Positions 44,675 to 54,400 of a stretch of 64,000 bases of DNA are shown here, piece by piece (the first letter of the stretch is position 1; each line of letters opens with the position of its first letter). This DNA is from Chryseobacterium viscerum. GTDB taxonomy: Bacteria > Bacteroidota > Bacteroidia > Flavobacteriales > Weeksellaceae. A model generated the notes under the pieces. It made no database searches, had not been told where the DNA came from, and worked only from the letters and a program-made list of their open reading frames with translations. A program made the position numbers and the translations under genes. The stretch is from assembly GCF_002899945.2 (NCBI RefSeq), contig NZ_PPEG02000003.1, forward strand, positions 558,001 through 622,000, given 5' to 3'.

Positions 44675-45171
44675 TTTACGCATTTGATACCTATTATTAC
44701 GAGGATTATGCTAATACAGTGTGTATTGCATTTGAAAACTGGACCTCTGAAAAAGAAATAGAAACTTTTATAGAAGAAACTCCTGTGACTTCAGAATATG
44801 AAAGCGGAGCTTTTTACAAAAGAGAATTGCCCTGCATTTTAAGCCTGTTAAATAAAATAGCATTAAAACCGGAAGACATTATCATTGTTGACGGATATGT
44901 TACCCTTGACAACAATGGAAAAATTGGCTTAGGGGGACATCTTTATGAGGCACTGGAAGAAAAGCATCCTATTATTGGGATTGCAAAGAACGATTTTACA
45001 ACTCCGGATTCACAGCGGAGAAGTGTTTTCCGCGGAGAAAGTAAAACACCGCTTTTTGTTACGGCCAGAGGGTTTGATGTAGATGAAGTTAAGCTAAAAG
45101 TAGAACAGATGCATGGAGATTTTAGAATACCCACGCTGTTGAAAAAACTGGATCAACTGAGCAGAACATAA
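44671..45171 (+). CDS. Compact endonuclease V homologue
   Basis: The 166-residue protein aligns by motif with endonuclease V. Asp6 (IYAFD), Glu52 (YKRELPC) and Asp74 (IIVDGYV) lie in the order and spacing (46 and 22) of the known catalytic Asp, Glu and Asp, and IGIAKN and PLFVTARG follow as in the family. The usual N-terminal extension and the PYIP wedge are missing (PVTSEYESG instead), and the late conserved His seems replaced. Normal EndoV is about 220 residues. It may have changed specificity, for example for RNA or a nucleotide, rather than deaminated DNA. It overlaps the GNAT-VOC gene. Confidence 0.75.
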   Translation: MIYAFDTYYYEDYANTVCIAFENWTSEKEIETFIEETPVTSEYESGAFYKRELPCILSLLNKIALKPEDIIIVDGYVTLDNNGKIGLGGHLYEALEEKHPIIGIAKNDFTTPDSQRRSVFRGESKTPLFVTARGFDVDEVKLKVEQMHGDFRIPTLLKKLDQLSRT

Positions 45172-45177
45172 AAAATT

Positions 45178-45208
45178 AAAGTCTTACTGTAGAAAGTAAG
45201 ACTTTTTT
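45178..45208 (+). terminator. Terminator of the GNAT-VOC / EndoV operon
   Basis: The stem AAAGTCTTAC (45178-45187) and GTAAGACTTT (45196-45205), with an 8-nt loop, is followed by T's. Confidence 0.85.
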
Positions 45209-45220
45209 AATATTATGAAT

Positions 45221-45234
45221 ATACCAATCGGTAT
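45221..45234. promoter_or_regulatory. TetR-type operator 1 upstream of the thiolase
   Basis: ATACCAATCGGTAT is a dyad of the form ATACC-NNNN-GGTAT, typical of TetR-family operators. It overlaps the region just upstream of the -7 box TATCTTTG at 45242-45249. A second, perfect copy lies 75 bp downstream. The regulator is not in the window. Confidence 0.6.
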
Positions 45235-45241
45235 ATTTTAC

Positions 45242-45249
45242 TATCTTTG
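45242..45249 (+). promoter_or_regulatory. -7 box of the thiolase promoter
   Basis: TATCTTTG matches TAnnTTTG and lies between the two TetR-type palindromes, 79 bp before the thiolase ATG. Confidence 0.55.
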
Positions 45250-45295
45250 TATATCCCCCTGATCAATAAAAGAGGGAATTTTTTTAATAAAAATA

Positions 45296-45309
45296 ATACC
45301 GATCGGTAT
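45296..45309. promoter_or_regulatory. TetR-type operator 2 upstream of the thiolase
   Basis: ATACCGATCGGTAT is a perfect 14-bp palindrome with the same half-sites as operator 1, placed downstream of the -7 box and 18 bp before the ATG. Repressor binding here would block elongation or initiation. Confidence 0.65.
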
Positions 45310-45327
45310 ATTGTAAAATAATATCTT

Positions 45328-46503
45328 ATGAAAGAAGTATTTATAGTGGCAGCCAAAAGAACCCCTGTGGGTGGGTTTATAGGCAGCCTTTCCGGATTTA
45401 CAGCAACTCAATTGGGTGCTATAGCAATACAGAATGCGTATGAAAGTATTGGGCTTGCTCCTGAGCATGTAGACAGTGTGTATATGGGAAATGTTTTAAG
45501 TGCAGGATTGGGACAGTCGCCGGCGAGGCAGGCTGCTATTTTTGCAGGAATCCCTGTGGATAAAGATGCTACAACGATTAATAAAGTCTGTGCTTCCGGA
45601 ATGAAAGCGGCAATCATTGGCGCTCAGCAGATTCAGCTGGGGTTGGAGAATATCGTTATGACGGGCGGAATGGAAAGTATGAGCAATGTTCCGCACTATA
45701 CGAAACTCCGTCAGGGAACAAAGCTGGGAGATACCAGTCTTATTGATGGCCTGATCAAAGATGGCCTTTGGGACGTATATAATGACTTCCATATGGGAAG
45801 TGCCGCCGAACTGGGAGTGAAGAAGTATGGGCTCACCAGACAGGAACTTGATGACTATGCACTGCTTTCCTATCAGAGAGCTCAGGAAGCTGCAAAAAAC
45901 GGTAAATTCAGCAATGAGTTGATCCCTGTATCCTTTGAAACAAAAAAGGGAACGACGATCGTGGATAAAGATGAAGATATTGATAAACTTATTCCTGAGA
46001 AAATTTCCCTGCTGAAACCTGCATTTGAATCAGATGGAACATTGACAGCCGCTAATTCCAGTAATTTAAATGATGGAGCTTCTGCAATAGTATTGGGATC
46101 TTCAGAGGCTATAGAACATCATCATCTTAAGCCATTGGCAAGAATAATCGCTTATGCAGATGCAGCCCAGTCCCCGGAATGGTTTACGACTTCACCTTCT
46201 GTAGCCATTCAAAAGCTTCTGAAACAAACAGGTCTTAGCTTATCTGATATCGATTTTTTCGAAATTAATGAAGCCTATTCTTCAGTCATTCTGTCTAATC
46301 AGAAAATTCTTGAGTATGATTTGAACAAAGTAAATGTGTATGGTGGAGCTGTTGCATTAGGACACCCGATTGGTGCTTCAGGAGCAAGGATTATCACAAC
46401 GCTGGTCAACGTCTTGCATCAGGAAAAAGGGAGATACGGTATTGCTGCCATCTGCAACGGGGGCGGGGGAGCTTCAGCCATTCTTATTGAAAATATAGGA
46501 TAA
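45328..46503 (+). CDS. Acetyl-CoA C-acyltransferase (thiolase)
   Basis: The 391-residue thiolase has the nucleophilic Cys in NKVCASGMKA, the second active-site region GHPIGASGARI and the final CNGGGGASAI motif. It catalyses reversible thiolytic cleavage of 3-oxoacyl-CoA or acetoacetyl-CoA in the cytoplasm, in fatty-acid oxidation or acetoacetyl-CoA formation. Two TetR-type operators flank its -7 box, and TetR-family repressors of fatty-acid catabolism commonly respond to acyl-CoA. No other beta-oxidation gene is adjacent. Confidence 0.93.
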   Translation: MKEVFIVAAKRTPVGGFIGSLSGFTATQLGAIAIQNAYESIGLAPEHVDSVYMGNVLSAGLGQSPARQAAIFAGIPVDKDATTINKVCASGMKAAIIGAQQIQLGLENIVMTGGMESMSNVPHYTKLRQGTKLGDTSLIDGLIKDGLWDVYNDFHMGSAAELGVKKYGLTRQELDDYALLSYQRAQEAAKNGKFSNELIPVSFETKKGTTIVDKDEDIDKLIPEKISLLKPAFESDGTLTAANSSNLNDGASAIVLGSSEAIEHHHLKPLARIIAYADAAQSPEWFTTSPSVAIQKLLKQTGLSLSDIDFFEINEAYSSVILSNQKILEYDLNKVNVYGGAVALGHPIGASGARIITTLVNVLHQEKGRYGIAAICNGGGGASAILIENIG

Positions 46504-46542
46504 AAGATGTAAAATTCCCCTTATTTCTTACTTTAAAATATA

Positions 46543-46586
46543 AAATACCTTTCTTGAGAACATAATTTCGGGGAAGGTATTTTTTA
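46543..46586 (+). terminator. Probable terminator of the thiolase gene
   Basis: AAATACCTT (46543-46551) and AAGGTATTT (46574-46582), with a long loop, are followed by T's. The large loop makes it weaker than the others in the window. Confidence 0.5.
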
Positions 46587-46745
46587 TATAACAAATTGAT
46601 TATCCATGAGTAATTTGAATTATTTTATATGTACTAGGCAGGTGTAAAACGTCTATTTTTGATAAACTGATAAATATCATTGCGCTGTTATTTTTATTCA
46701 TTCTAAATAAATATAAATTTGTATCAAGAAATTTAAACAAGAAAA

Positions 46746-48056
46746 ATGAAAAAAATAACTACTCTTTCTGGTATTGTACTTTGCTCACTGATGAACGCCC
46801 AATTACAGTATTGTATGCCTGCGTTTCAGTATGGAGCAGACAGCAATATGATCAGTAATGTTACTTTAGGAACGATTAATAATTCGTCACCGGTTCAGTC
46901 CGGGAATGCACAGATTTATGAAAATTTCACTTCAATATCTACCGATCTGCAGTCCGGGAATTCTTATCCGATATCGATAAAAGGTCCTTCCAGTACATTT
47001 CCGAGTGATGTAGTTGTTTTTATAGATTTTAATAAGAATGGCAATTTTGATGATGCCGGGGAAAGCTTCTATATCGGAAGACTCGCAGCCGCTAATCCAG
47101 CCAATGCTTTTACAATCAGCAATACGATAACCGTTCCTGCCAATGCTGCCAGCGGAAGCACAAGGATGAGGGTTCTTAAAAATACAAATGTTCAGGCTTA
47201 TTCCAATCCCGCAGCAGCTAACTCTATCAGTTCAGCTTGTGATTCCAGTTTAAGAGCAGGACAAACAGAAGATTATACCGTGAATATCATAGGGAATACG
47301 GTAAATTTCCCAGCTCCTTACTGTGGAGCCGAGAATGTGACCAGCCTTACAGTAAGCGAAATAAGCAAGGTAGAATTTGCCGGAACTGTTAGAAGCAGTG
47401 CTATTGATGGCAACTCGGATGTTCTTGAAAATTTTACAGCGACTGTCTTTACGGTCAACCGTGGAAATAGCTATCCTATAACGGTTACAGGAGGCACCCA
47501 TGGGCAGAATACGGTGTCAGCGTATGCCTATATTGATTTTAACCATAATAATCAGTTTGATGCTGATGAAAAAATTGACCTGGGATACCTGGACAATTCC
47601 AATCCGATTTCTAGTACAGAATCGGGAGTTACGTCAGCTAATATTACCATTCCGGCAGGTGCACAGTTGGGAGATACCCGTTTCAGGCTGGTAAAAGCTT
47701 ATGAATCCAGTTCCTGGATGGGAACTTTGGAGAACCTTCCATGCCCTTCAGGATGGTTTATCGGGCAGGTAGAGGATTATACACTTAAGATTCAACCGGA
47801 AAGTCTTTCAACAATTGAAGTTTCTAAAGGGGCATCAGTGAATGTTAAAATATATCCAAATCCTACAACAAATACCGTAACCATCAAGATGAAGGAAGGA
47901 TTGGAGAAATATGAAATTTATAATATGTCAGGACAAAAAATGCTGGAAGGTAATTCAATGACCGTACATATGGAGAGCTTAATACCCGGAACGTATCTGA
48001 TAAAAATTCTTACAAAAGATCAAAAACTCATTACAGAAAAGATTATTAAAAAATAG
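46746..48056 (+). CDS. GEVED-domain protein with T9SS C-terminal sorting domain
   Basis: The 436-residue protein has a signal peptide (SGIVLCSLMNAQ) and two GEVED-type beta-sandwich domains marked by VFIDFNKNGNFDDAGESF and YIDFNHNNQFDADEKIDL, each followed by RMRVLKN/RFRLVKA and GQTEDYTVNI/GQVEDYTLKI. The final 75 residues (VNVKIYPNPTTNTVTIKM to LITEKIIKK) are a type A C-terminal sorting domain. It should be exported by T9SS to the cell surface. GEVED domains often carry calcium-type acidic loops and are found in adhesins and enzymes; none is fused here, so a binding or structural role is likely. A terminator follows. Confidence 0.92.
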   Translation: MKKITTLSGIVLCSLMNAQLQYCMPAFQYGADSNMISNVTLGTINNSSPVQSGNAQIYENFTSISTDLQSGNSYPISIKGPSSTFPSDVVVFIDFNKNGNFDDAGESFYIGRLAAANPANAFTISNTITVPANAASGSTRMRVLKNTNVQAYSNPAAANSISSACDSSLRAGQTEDYTVNIIGNTVNFPAPYCGAENVTSLTVSEISKVEFAGTVRSSAIDGNSDVLENFTATVFTVNRGNSYPITVTGGTHGQNTVSAYAYIDFNHNNQFDADEKIDLGYLDNSNPISSTESGVTSANITIPAGAQLGDTRFRLVKAYESSSWMGTLENLPCPSGWFIGQVEDYTLKIQPESLSTIEVSKGASVNVKIYPNPTTNTVTIKMKEGLEKYEIYNMSGQKMLEGNSMTVHMESLIPGTYLIKILTKDQKLITEKIIKK

Positions 48057-48100
48057 ACACATCATATCTAAATCATATCCATATCAATTTTTGTTTTTAT

Positions 48101-48130
48101 CGACAGGTCCTTTACCTGTCGGTTTTTTTT
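48101..48130 (+). terminator. Terminator of the GEVED/T9SS gene
   Basis: The stem CGACAGGT (48101-48108) and ACCTGTCG (48114-48121), with a 5-nt loop, is followed by nine T's. Confidence 0.88.
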
Positions 48131-48131
48131 T

Positions 48132-48269
48132 ATTACAGACTTTCTGATCAGCAATAATATTCAGTTTCCGAAAGATGCCAGGCTGAATACTTCTTCCATT
48201 GTTTCCTATAAAAAAGGAAACGAAAACTATGATTATCATAAGTTGTTTATAATCGAAATTAATGGGTAA
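48132..48269 (+). pseudogene. C-terminal gene fragment before the restriction island
   Basis: An open stretch with no ATG reads FLISNNIQFPKDARLNTSSI and on to LFIIEING before a TAA at 48267-48269. It directly follows a terminator, so no promoter reads into it from upstream genes. It looks like the tail of a gene whose 5' part is gone. The family is not recognised. The rest of the gap to 48471 holds no supported feature. Confidence 0.4.
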
Positions 48270-48471
48270 ATGCTAAATAGTTTTGAATTATATTGTTAAA
48301 GCCATGTGGGTTAATTCTGTTTTTGACCAATGATGTCATTTCTGAAGACTTTGGTTCTTTAAAATTACTTTTTACAAATGATTAATTTCTACTTGATAAT
48401 CTGTAGAAAACCATCCAAAATCCTCTGTTTTGTGCTATATTTACGCTTCAAATAAAAGGATAAATACCGTA

Positions 48472-50034
48472 ATGACTGATAATAAATTATCTCTAAGCAC
48501 TTTAGAAAGTTGGCTTTGGGATTCCGCAAATATATTGAGAGGAAGTATTGACTCTTCCGATTTTAAAAATTACATTTTTGGGTTATTATTCTTAAAACGT
48601 TCCAACGATGTATTTGAAGAAGAGGTTGAAAACATCATGACTCGTGACGGTGTTTCTCGTGAGGAAGCAGAAGATGGAACTTATTTCCAAATGCCAATCG
48701 AATCTCGTTGGGAAACCATCAAAAAAGAAACAGAAAATATTGGTATTGCTTTAGATAAAGCTTTTGCAGGGATTGAGCGTGAAAATACTTCTTTGGAAGG
48801 AGTAATGACAGCTACCAAATTTGGGGATAAAGAAAAGCTATCTGACGAATTATTACAACGTCTTTTAAGACACTTTAATCAGTATTCACTTAGAAATTCT
48901 AACCTGGAATCAAATGATTTATTAGGTGATGCTTATGAGTATTTGATTAAAATGTTTGCCGATGATGCAGGTAAGAAAGGAGGAGAATTCTATACGCCTC
49001 GTGGTGTAGTGCAATTGATTGTACAACTGATAAAGCCAGAACCCAGACAAAAAATTTACGATCCCACTTGTGGCTCAGGGGGTATGTTGATTGAATCGGC
49101 TCGTTATATTGCTGACCAACCCAATGGAAAAGTATTGAACAATATCAACGTATCTTTGTATGGGCAAGAGAAAAATTTGGGTACATGGGCTATTGGTAAA
49201 TTGAATATGTTGCTTCATAATTTTATGGATACTGATATTCGAAAAGGAGATACATTAATCACCCCGCAACACAAGAATGAAAATAACGAGTTGGATTTAT
49301 TTGACCGTGTGATTGCGAATCCTCCATTCTCGATGGATGGATGGTGGACTCCAGCTGAAAACTCGATTGAGGTAAAATTGGATAAGGACGGTAAAGAGAA
49401 AAAAGTAACCCCCAATTATGCCAAAGTAGTAACTGACCCTTATGGACGTTTCCAATTTGGAATACCTCCAAGAGGTTATGCCGATTTAGCTTTTTTACAA
49501 CACATGGTGGCGGTTTTAAAACAAGACGGAAAAGCGGGTGTTGTCTTACCACACGGTACTTTGTTTAGAAGCGGAACCGAAGGAACTATTCGTAAAGCAT
49601 TACTTGAAGCTGACTTGGTAGAAGGTATTGTAGGGTTACCAAGTGCATTGTTCTACAATACAGGAATACCTGCTTCGATTTGGATTATTAATAAAAATAA
49701 AACCGAAGCCCAAAAAGGGAAAGTAACGATTATTGATGCCAGTAGTGATTACAAAGAAGGTAAAAACCAAAACGAATTATTATCTGAACACATCACTAAG
49801 ATTGTCAAAGCTTACGATGGCGCAACTGATATAGAAAAATACATGCGTATTGTACCTATTTCTGAACTAGCTGAAAACGATTACAACCTCAATATTTCTC
49901 GTTTTATTGATACCTCAGAAGCAGAAGTTGAAGTGGACATTAAAATGGTACACCAAAAGCTTTCTGATTTAGAAAAACGTGAAATAGAAATTAATGTGAA
50001 AATAGCTGGATTTTTAAAGGAATTGGGGATATGA
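48472..50034 (+). CDS. hsdM: Type I restriction-modification system, methyltransferase subunit HsdM
   Basis: The 520-residue N6-adenine methyltransferase has an N-terminal HsdM helical domain (LESWLWDSANILRGSIDSSD), the SAM-binding motif DPTCGSGG at 197-204 and the catalytic NPPF at 283-286. It methylates adenine in the sequence chosen by HsdS and forms the M2S core. The ATG at 48472 starts the conserved domain; an in-frame TTG 42 bp upstream is less likely. Its end overlaps hsdS by 4 nt. The block hsdM-hsdS-hsdR-metallopeptidase is a typical mobile defence island. Confidence 0.96.
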   Translation: MTDNKLSLSTLESWLWDSANILRGSIDSSDFKNYIFGLLFLKRSNDVFEEEVENIMTRDGVSREEAEDGTYFQMPIESRWETIKKETENIGIALDKAFAGIERENTSLEGVMTATKFGDKEKLSDELLQRLLRHFNQYSLRNSNLESNDLLGDAYEYLIKMFADDAGKKGGEFYTPRGVVQLIVQLIKPEPRQKIYDPTCGSGGMLIESARYIADQPNGKVLNNINVSLYGQEKNLGTWAIGKLNMLLHNFMDTDIRKGDTLITPQHKNENNELDLFDRVIANPPFSMDGWWTPAENSIEVKLDKDGKEKKVTPNYAKVVTDPYGRFQFGIPPRGYADLAFLQHMVAVLKQDGKAGVVLPHGTLFRSGTEGTIRKALLEADLVEGIVGLPSALFYNTGIPASIWIINKNKTEAQKGKVTIIDASSDYKEGKNQNELLSEHITKIVKAYDGATDIEKYMRIVPISELAENDYNLNISRFIDTSEAEVEVDIKMVHQKLSDLEKREIEINVKIAGFLKELGI

Positions 50035-51344
50035 TTAAATTTAATAAAATTTCATTTCAAAATGATATTCCAGATACTTGGAGTAGAATTCCTTTATATG
50101 AACTAAGAAATAAAAAAGATCGATATGGATTTACAGGAGGTCCATTTGGGTCTGATTTAAAATCAGAACATTACACACAATCTGGTGTTAAAATTTTACA
50201 ACTTCAAAATATTGGAGAAGGAAAATTTATTGATAAGGGTATTGTTTACACGTCAGAACAAAAAGCAAATGAGCTTATTTCATGTAATATATATCCGGGT
50301 GAAATAATTCTTGCTAAAATGGCACCAGTAGCTAGGTGCTGTAAAGTTCCTTCGACAGATGAAAGATATGTGATGTGTTCTGATGGAATTCGTCTTTCGG
50401 TCGATACTCATAGATTTGACAATGAGTTTGTTTTTCAAGCCTTGAATTCAAAATATTTTAGAGACGAAGCTGAGTCTAAAAGCACAGGTACAACTAGAGC
50501 AAGAATTGGATTAAATGAATTAAAACAAATCTGTTTATCTGTCCCAAATTCTGTCCCAGAACAACAAAAAATAGCAGAAATATTAAGCACCGTAGATGAA
50601 AAAATTGAGGTCATTGACCAACAAATTAGCGAAACCCAAGAACTCAAAAAAGGCTTAATGCAAAGTTTATTAACTAAAGGCATTGGGCATACTGAGTTTA
50701 AGGAGTCTCCTTTGGGGATGATTCCTGAGAGTTGGGAGGTAGTGAAGTTAAATAAAATAGGGAGTTTGTCTGGAGGGAATGCTTTTAAAGCAACAGCATT
50801 TAATACTGAAAAAATAGGATTACAAGTTATTAGGATGAGTAATATTCAGCCGTATGGTTTGGCCTTAAAAAAGAATCCTGTATTTATCAACTCAATATCA
50901 GATAAAGAAAGTAAATTTTTGCTTAAAAAAGGAGATTTACTTATCACTTTAACTGGAACGATTGGTAAGACAGATTATGGCAATTTAGCATATATAGAAG
51001 AATCTAATTCAATGGTTCTAAATCAACGCGTAGGTAGGTTTGAATATAATGAAAAATCATTTGGGAAGTTTTTATATTATGTATTCTCATCTGAATATTT
51101 CAGAAATAATTTTTTTGAACAAGGAAAAGGTGGGACTGGTAATCAAGCCAATGTTGGTAAGGAAGGCTTTGAAAGTATTCAAATTGTTTTTCCTTCTAAA
51201 ATTGAGCAAAAAAAAATCGCAGAAATTTTAAATTCAGTTGACGATAAACTAGAAGTACTATCCGAAAAGAAAACCTACTACCAAGAGTTAAAACAAGGCT
51301 TGATGCAACAATTACTAACAGGAAAAATTAGGGTAAAAATTTAA
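50031..51344 (+). CDS. hsdS: Type I restriction-modification specificity subunit HsdS
   Basis: The 437-residue protein has two target-recognition domains, each followed by a conserved coiled-coil spacer: QQKIAEILSTVDEKIEVID with QELKKGLMQSLLTKG in the middle, and KKIAEILNSVDDKLEVL with QELKQGLMQQLLTGK at the end. This two-TRD, two-spacer layout recognises a bipartite sequence; the target cannot be read. Base composition is more AT-rich than the flanking genes, as is common for variable HsdS genes. It overlaps hsdM by 4 nt and is followed after 118 bp by hsdR. Confidence 0.95.
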   Translation: MIKFNKISFQNDIPDTWSRIPLYELRNKKDRYGFTGGPFGSDLKSEHYTQSGVKILQLQNIGEGKFIDKGIVYTSEQKANELISCNIYPGEIILAKMAPVARCCKVPSTDERYVMCSDGIRLSVDTHRFDNEFVFQALNSKYFRDEAESKSTGTTRARIGLNELKQICLSVPNSVPEQQKIAEILSTVDEKIEVIDQQISETQELKKGLMQSLLTKGIGHTEFKESPLGMIPESWEVVKLNKIGSLSGGNAFKATAFNTEKIGLQVIRMSNIQPYGLALKKNPVFINSISDKESKFLLKKGDLLITLTGTIGKTDYGNLAYIEESNSMVLNQRVGRFEYNEKSFGKFLYYVFSSEYFRNNFFEQGKGGTGNQANVGKEGFESIQIVFPSKIEQKKIAEILNSVDDKLEVLSEKKTYYQELKQGLMQQLLTGKIRVKI

Positions 51345-51402
51345 TCTAGAAAAGTTACCAAGCGATATGAAATGAAAAGGGATGAAAAATGTTGATTACT
51401 AC

Positions 51403-51414
51403 TTTAGCGCTAAA
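51403..51414. promoter_or_regulatory. Palindrome in the hsdS-hsdR gap
   Basis: TTTAGCGCTAAA is a perfect 12-bp palindrome in the 118-bp gap that separates hsdR from hsdS, 48 bp before the hsdR ATG. It could be an operator or a hairpin that sets hsdR expression apart from hsdM and hsdS. No controller gene is present, so this is inference. Confidence 0.35.
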
Positions 51415-51462
51415 CCTTTTTTAGTTTCAGGAAAATTGTAGAATGTACACAATAAAAGATTT

Positions 51463-54400
51463 ATGAATAACAGGCCGGAGTATATGTATAGCGAGTTGCC
51501 AGCCATAGCGTTGTTGCAAGAAATGGGCTACCATTATTTCAATGGGGAACAGCATCAAGAACGCAATGATATCACCGAGGTAATTCTTAAAACACGATTA
51601 TTAGACACTATTAAACGTATCAATCCTTGGATAAATGACAACAATCTTAATAAAGCCTATACGCTCATTACAACGGTTACGGGAACTTCTTTAATGGAGA
51701 TTAACCAGAAGGTCTGGGAACTGATGAGAGGCGGAACTTATACGGTCAAACAAATTATTGATGGCGTAGAAGGGTTTCATGCAGTACATTTCATCGATTA
51801 TGAAAATATAGGTAACAATGACTTTTTGGTGGTGAGTCAAATGAAATTCCACGGAAGGTTTCGACACTCTATTCCTGACTTGGTTATTTACATCAATGGT
51901 TTACCTATTGGTATCATTGAATGTAAATCTCCGAATGCTCCAACAGCTTGGGACTCTGCTTACGGAGATTTAAAATACTACCAGGAAAACTCAGAGAAGC
52001 TGTTTCATTTCAATCAGATATGTGTCGGGATTTGGCAAGTTGGTGGAAAATATGGGGCGATCAATTCGTCGCAACAATTTTATTCTGTTTTTAAGACCAA
52101 TAAAGAGGATACTGATATTTTGGCTCTTGCTAACACAGAACAAGATAAATTACTCATTGCTCTTTTCAAAAAAGAACGAGTGTTGGATATTATCCGTCAC
52201 TTTGTTTTATTTGAACTGGACGAAGGTATTACCATAAAAAAACTACCACGATACCAACAAATAAGAGCCACCAATAAAACAATAGAACGCCTGCAAGCTG
52301 GAGAAGGTGGTGTTGTGTGGCATACTCAAGGTTCTGGTAAATCGTTAACGATGGCTTATGTTGCCCGTAAATTACAGGCCCCGGAATACGGCTTTGATAA
52401 TCCTACGGTGATGATAATGACCGATAGAAAGGATTTGGATAGACAAATCACTACGACGTTGCAAAATGTGGGATTCAAGAATGTAAATCAAGCTTCCTCG
52501 GTAGTGCATTTAGATAAATTACTTCGAAATGATTACGGAGGAATAATTACAACCACGATACAAAAATTTCAAGAAACCGATAAAGAAGCAACAGACTCTA
52601 CCGACCAAACCGAACTAGAAGAGCGAGGTAATTTGATCATTGAAAAACATTTAAAAGACAAAACGCTTATCAAGATTACCAAAGAACTTCAAAAAGGGAA
52701 ATGGGTAGAAATTGATCGTGTTGAAATAGAATTAGAAGAGCTTTCCAGAAAAGAAAATCTTTATATTTTAGTAGATGAAGCCCATCGAAGTCATTATGGT
52801 TTTCTAGCTTCTTTCATGAGAACGGTTTTACCCAACGCTAAGTTTATAGCCTTTACAGGAACTCCAATATCTAAAGAAGACAAATCGACTTTAGGAGAAT
52901 TCTATGGAGGAGAATATATTGATGTTTATACCATTATAGAATCTGTTTCCGATGGAGCTACTGTTGAGCTATTGTATGATGAAGGAATCTGCAAGTTAGA
53001 TGTTAAAAAAGAAGCTATTGATGAAGAATTTGAGGCGAAATTCGCTGATGCATCTGAAGAAAAAAAAGATAAACTAAAACGAGAGGCTCTTAAAAAATAC
53101 CAATTATCAGCAGAACGGATTAATGATATTTCCAGACATTTAATTGACCATTTCAGGGATAAAATTTTTCCAGATGGTCATAAAGCCATGTTGGTATGTA
53201 GCGGAAGAGAATCAGCCATTAAATACCAGCAAACCTTACACAGACTCAAAGAAGAAGGCTATCATAGTTTTGAGTCCAAAGTAGTAGTCAGTATGAGTTC
53301 ACCAAAAACGGATGCCATTGCTAAAGATTACTATGAAACCTTAGAATGGAACAGAAATAACCCTGCTAATAAAAGACCAATATACGTTGTACCGCCCGAA
53401 GACATCAAAGATGCTACGAACGATTTTAAACTGCCTTTTGGAAACGAAGAAGAAACCGAAAAATCAGGCAAGAAAAAATTTGACAATACAGCGATTATGA
53501 TCGTTTCAGATATGTTGCTAACAGGTTGGGATGCTCCTATTGCATCTTGTTTGTATTTGGATAAACCTTTGAAGGAACACAACCTTCTTCAAGCTATTGC
53601 CAGGGTAAACCGTTCCAGAAAGGGAAAAAATGCAGGTTTTATTGTAGATTATAACGGAATCACAGCGTATTTAATTCAAGCGTTAGAAATCTTTTCTGGT
53701 GACATAAGACCCGATGATATTTTGAAGAATATCAATGAAGAGTTTCCAAAATTAGAAATGAATCATACCAAATTAGTTGATTTCTTTAAACCATTGAAAA
53801 TTGATAGGAACTACAAAAGAGAAGACTATATTGATTTAGCAGTGCATTACATTGAACCCATCAATATACGAGATGATTTCAAATCTCTACTGAAAGACTT
53901 TAACAAATCAATCAATATCGTCTTGCCAAATACCAAAGCTTTGAAATATCAAAGTGACTTCAAGTTGTTTAATGAAATAAAAGTAAGAGCTAAAAATGCA
54001 TTTCCTGATGATGATGAATTGAAAATCAGTAAGGACGAAAGTAAAATGCTTCAAACGATGATTGATGAACATCTAAAATCAAACGGAGTTCATAGTTTAT
54101 TATCTGAACCAATTTCTATCATTGACAAAAATAAATTTAAAGAGGAAATCATGAACGCATCGCCCGCAACCAAAGAGCTAAAGATGCGAAACAACTTGAA
54201 ACACGTCATTAAAGTTGGATTAGATAAGAATCCTGATTTTTACAAACCATTGGCTCAAAGGCTAGATGAATTGTTGAAGCAAAAAGAAGCCCAGCGAATT
54301 GATGAAGCTCAATTACTTCTAGCTTACACCACAATTCAAGATGAAATTATCAACGAGCAAAAAGAAGGTGAGCAAAAAGGTTTTGTTACAGAACGAGAAC

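Noticed and set aside
48270..48471. Possible minus-strand coding remnant before hsdM
   Set aside because: A frame of about 40 codons with no start and no family likeness; too short to call.
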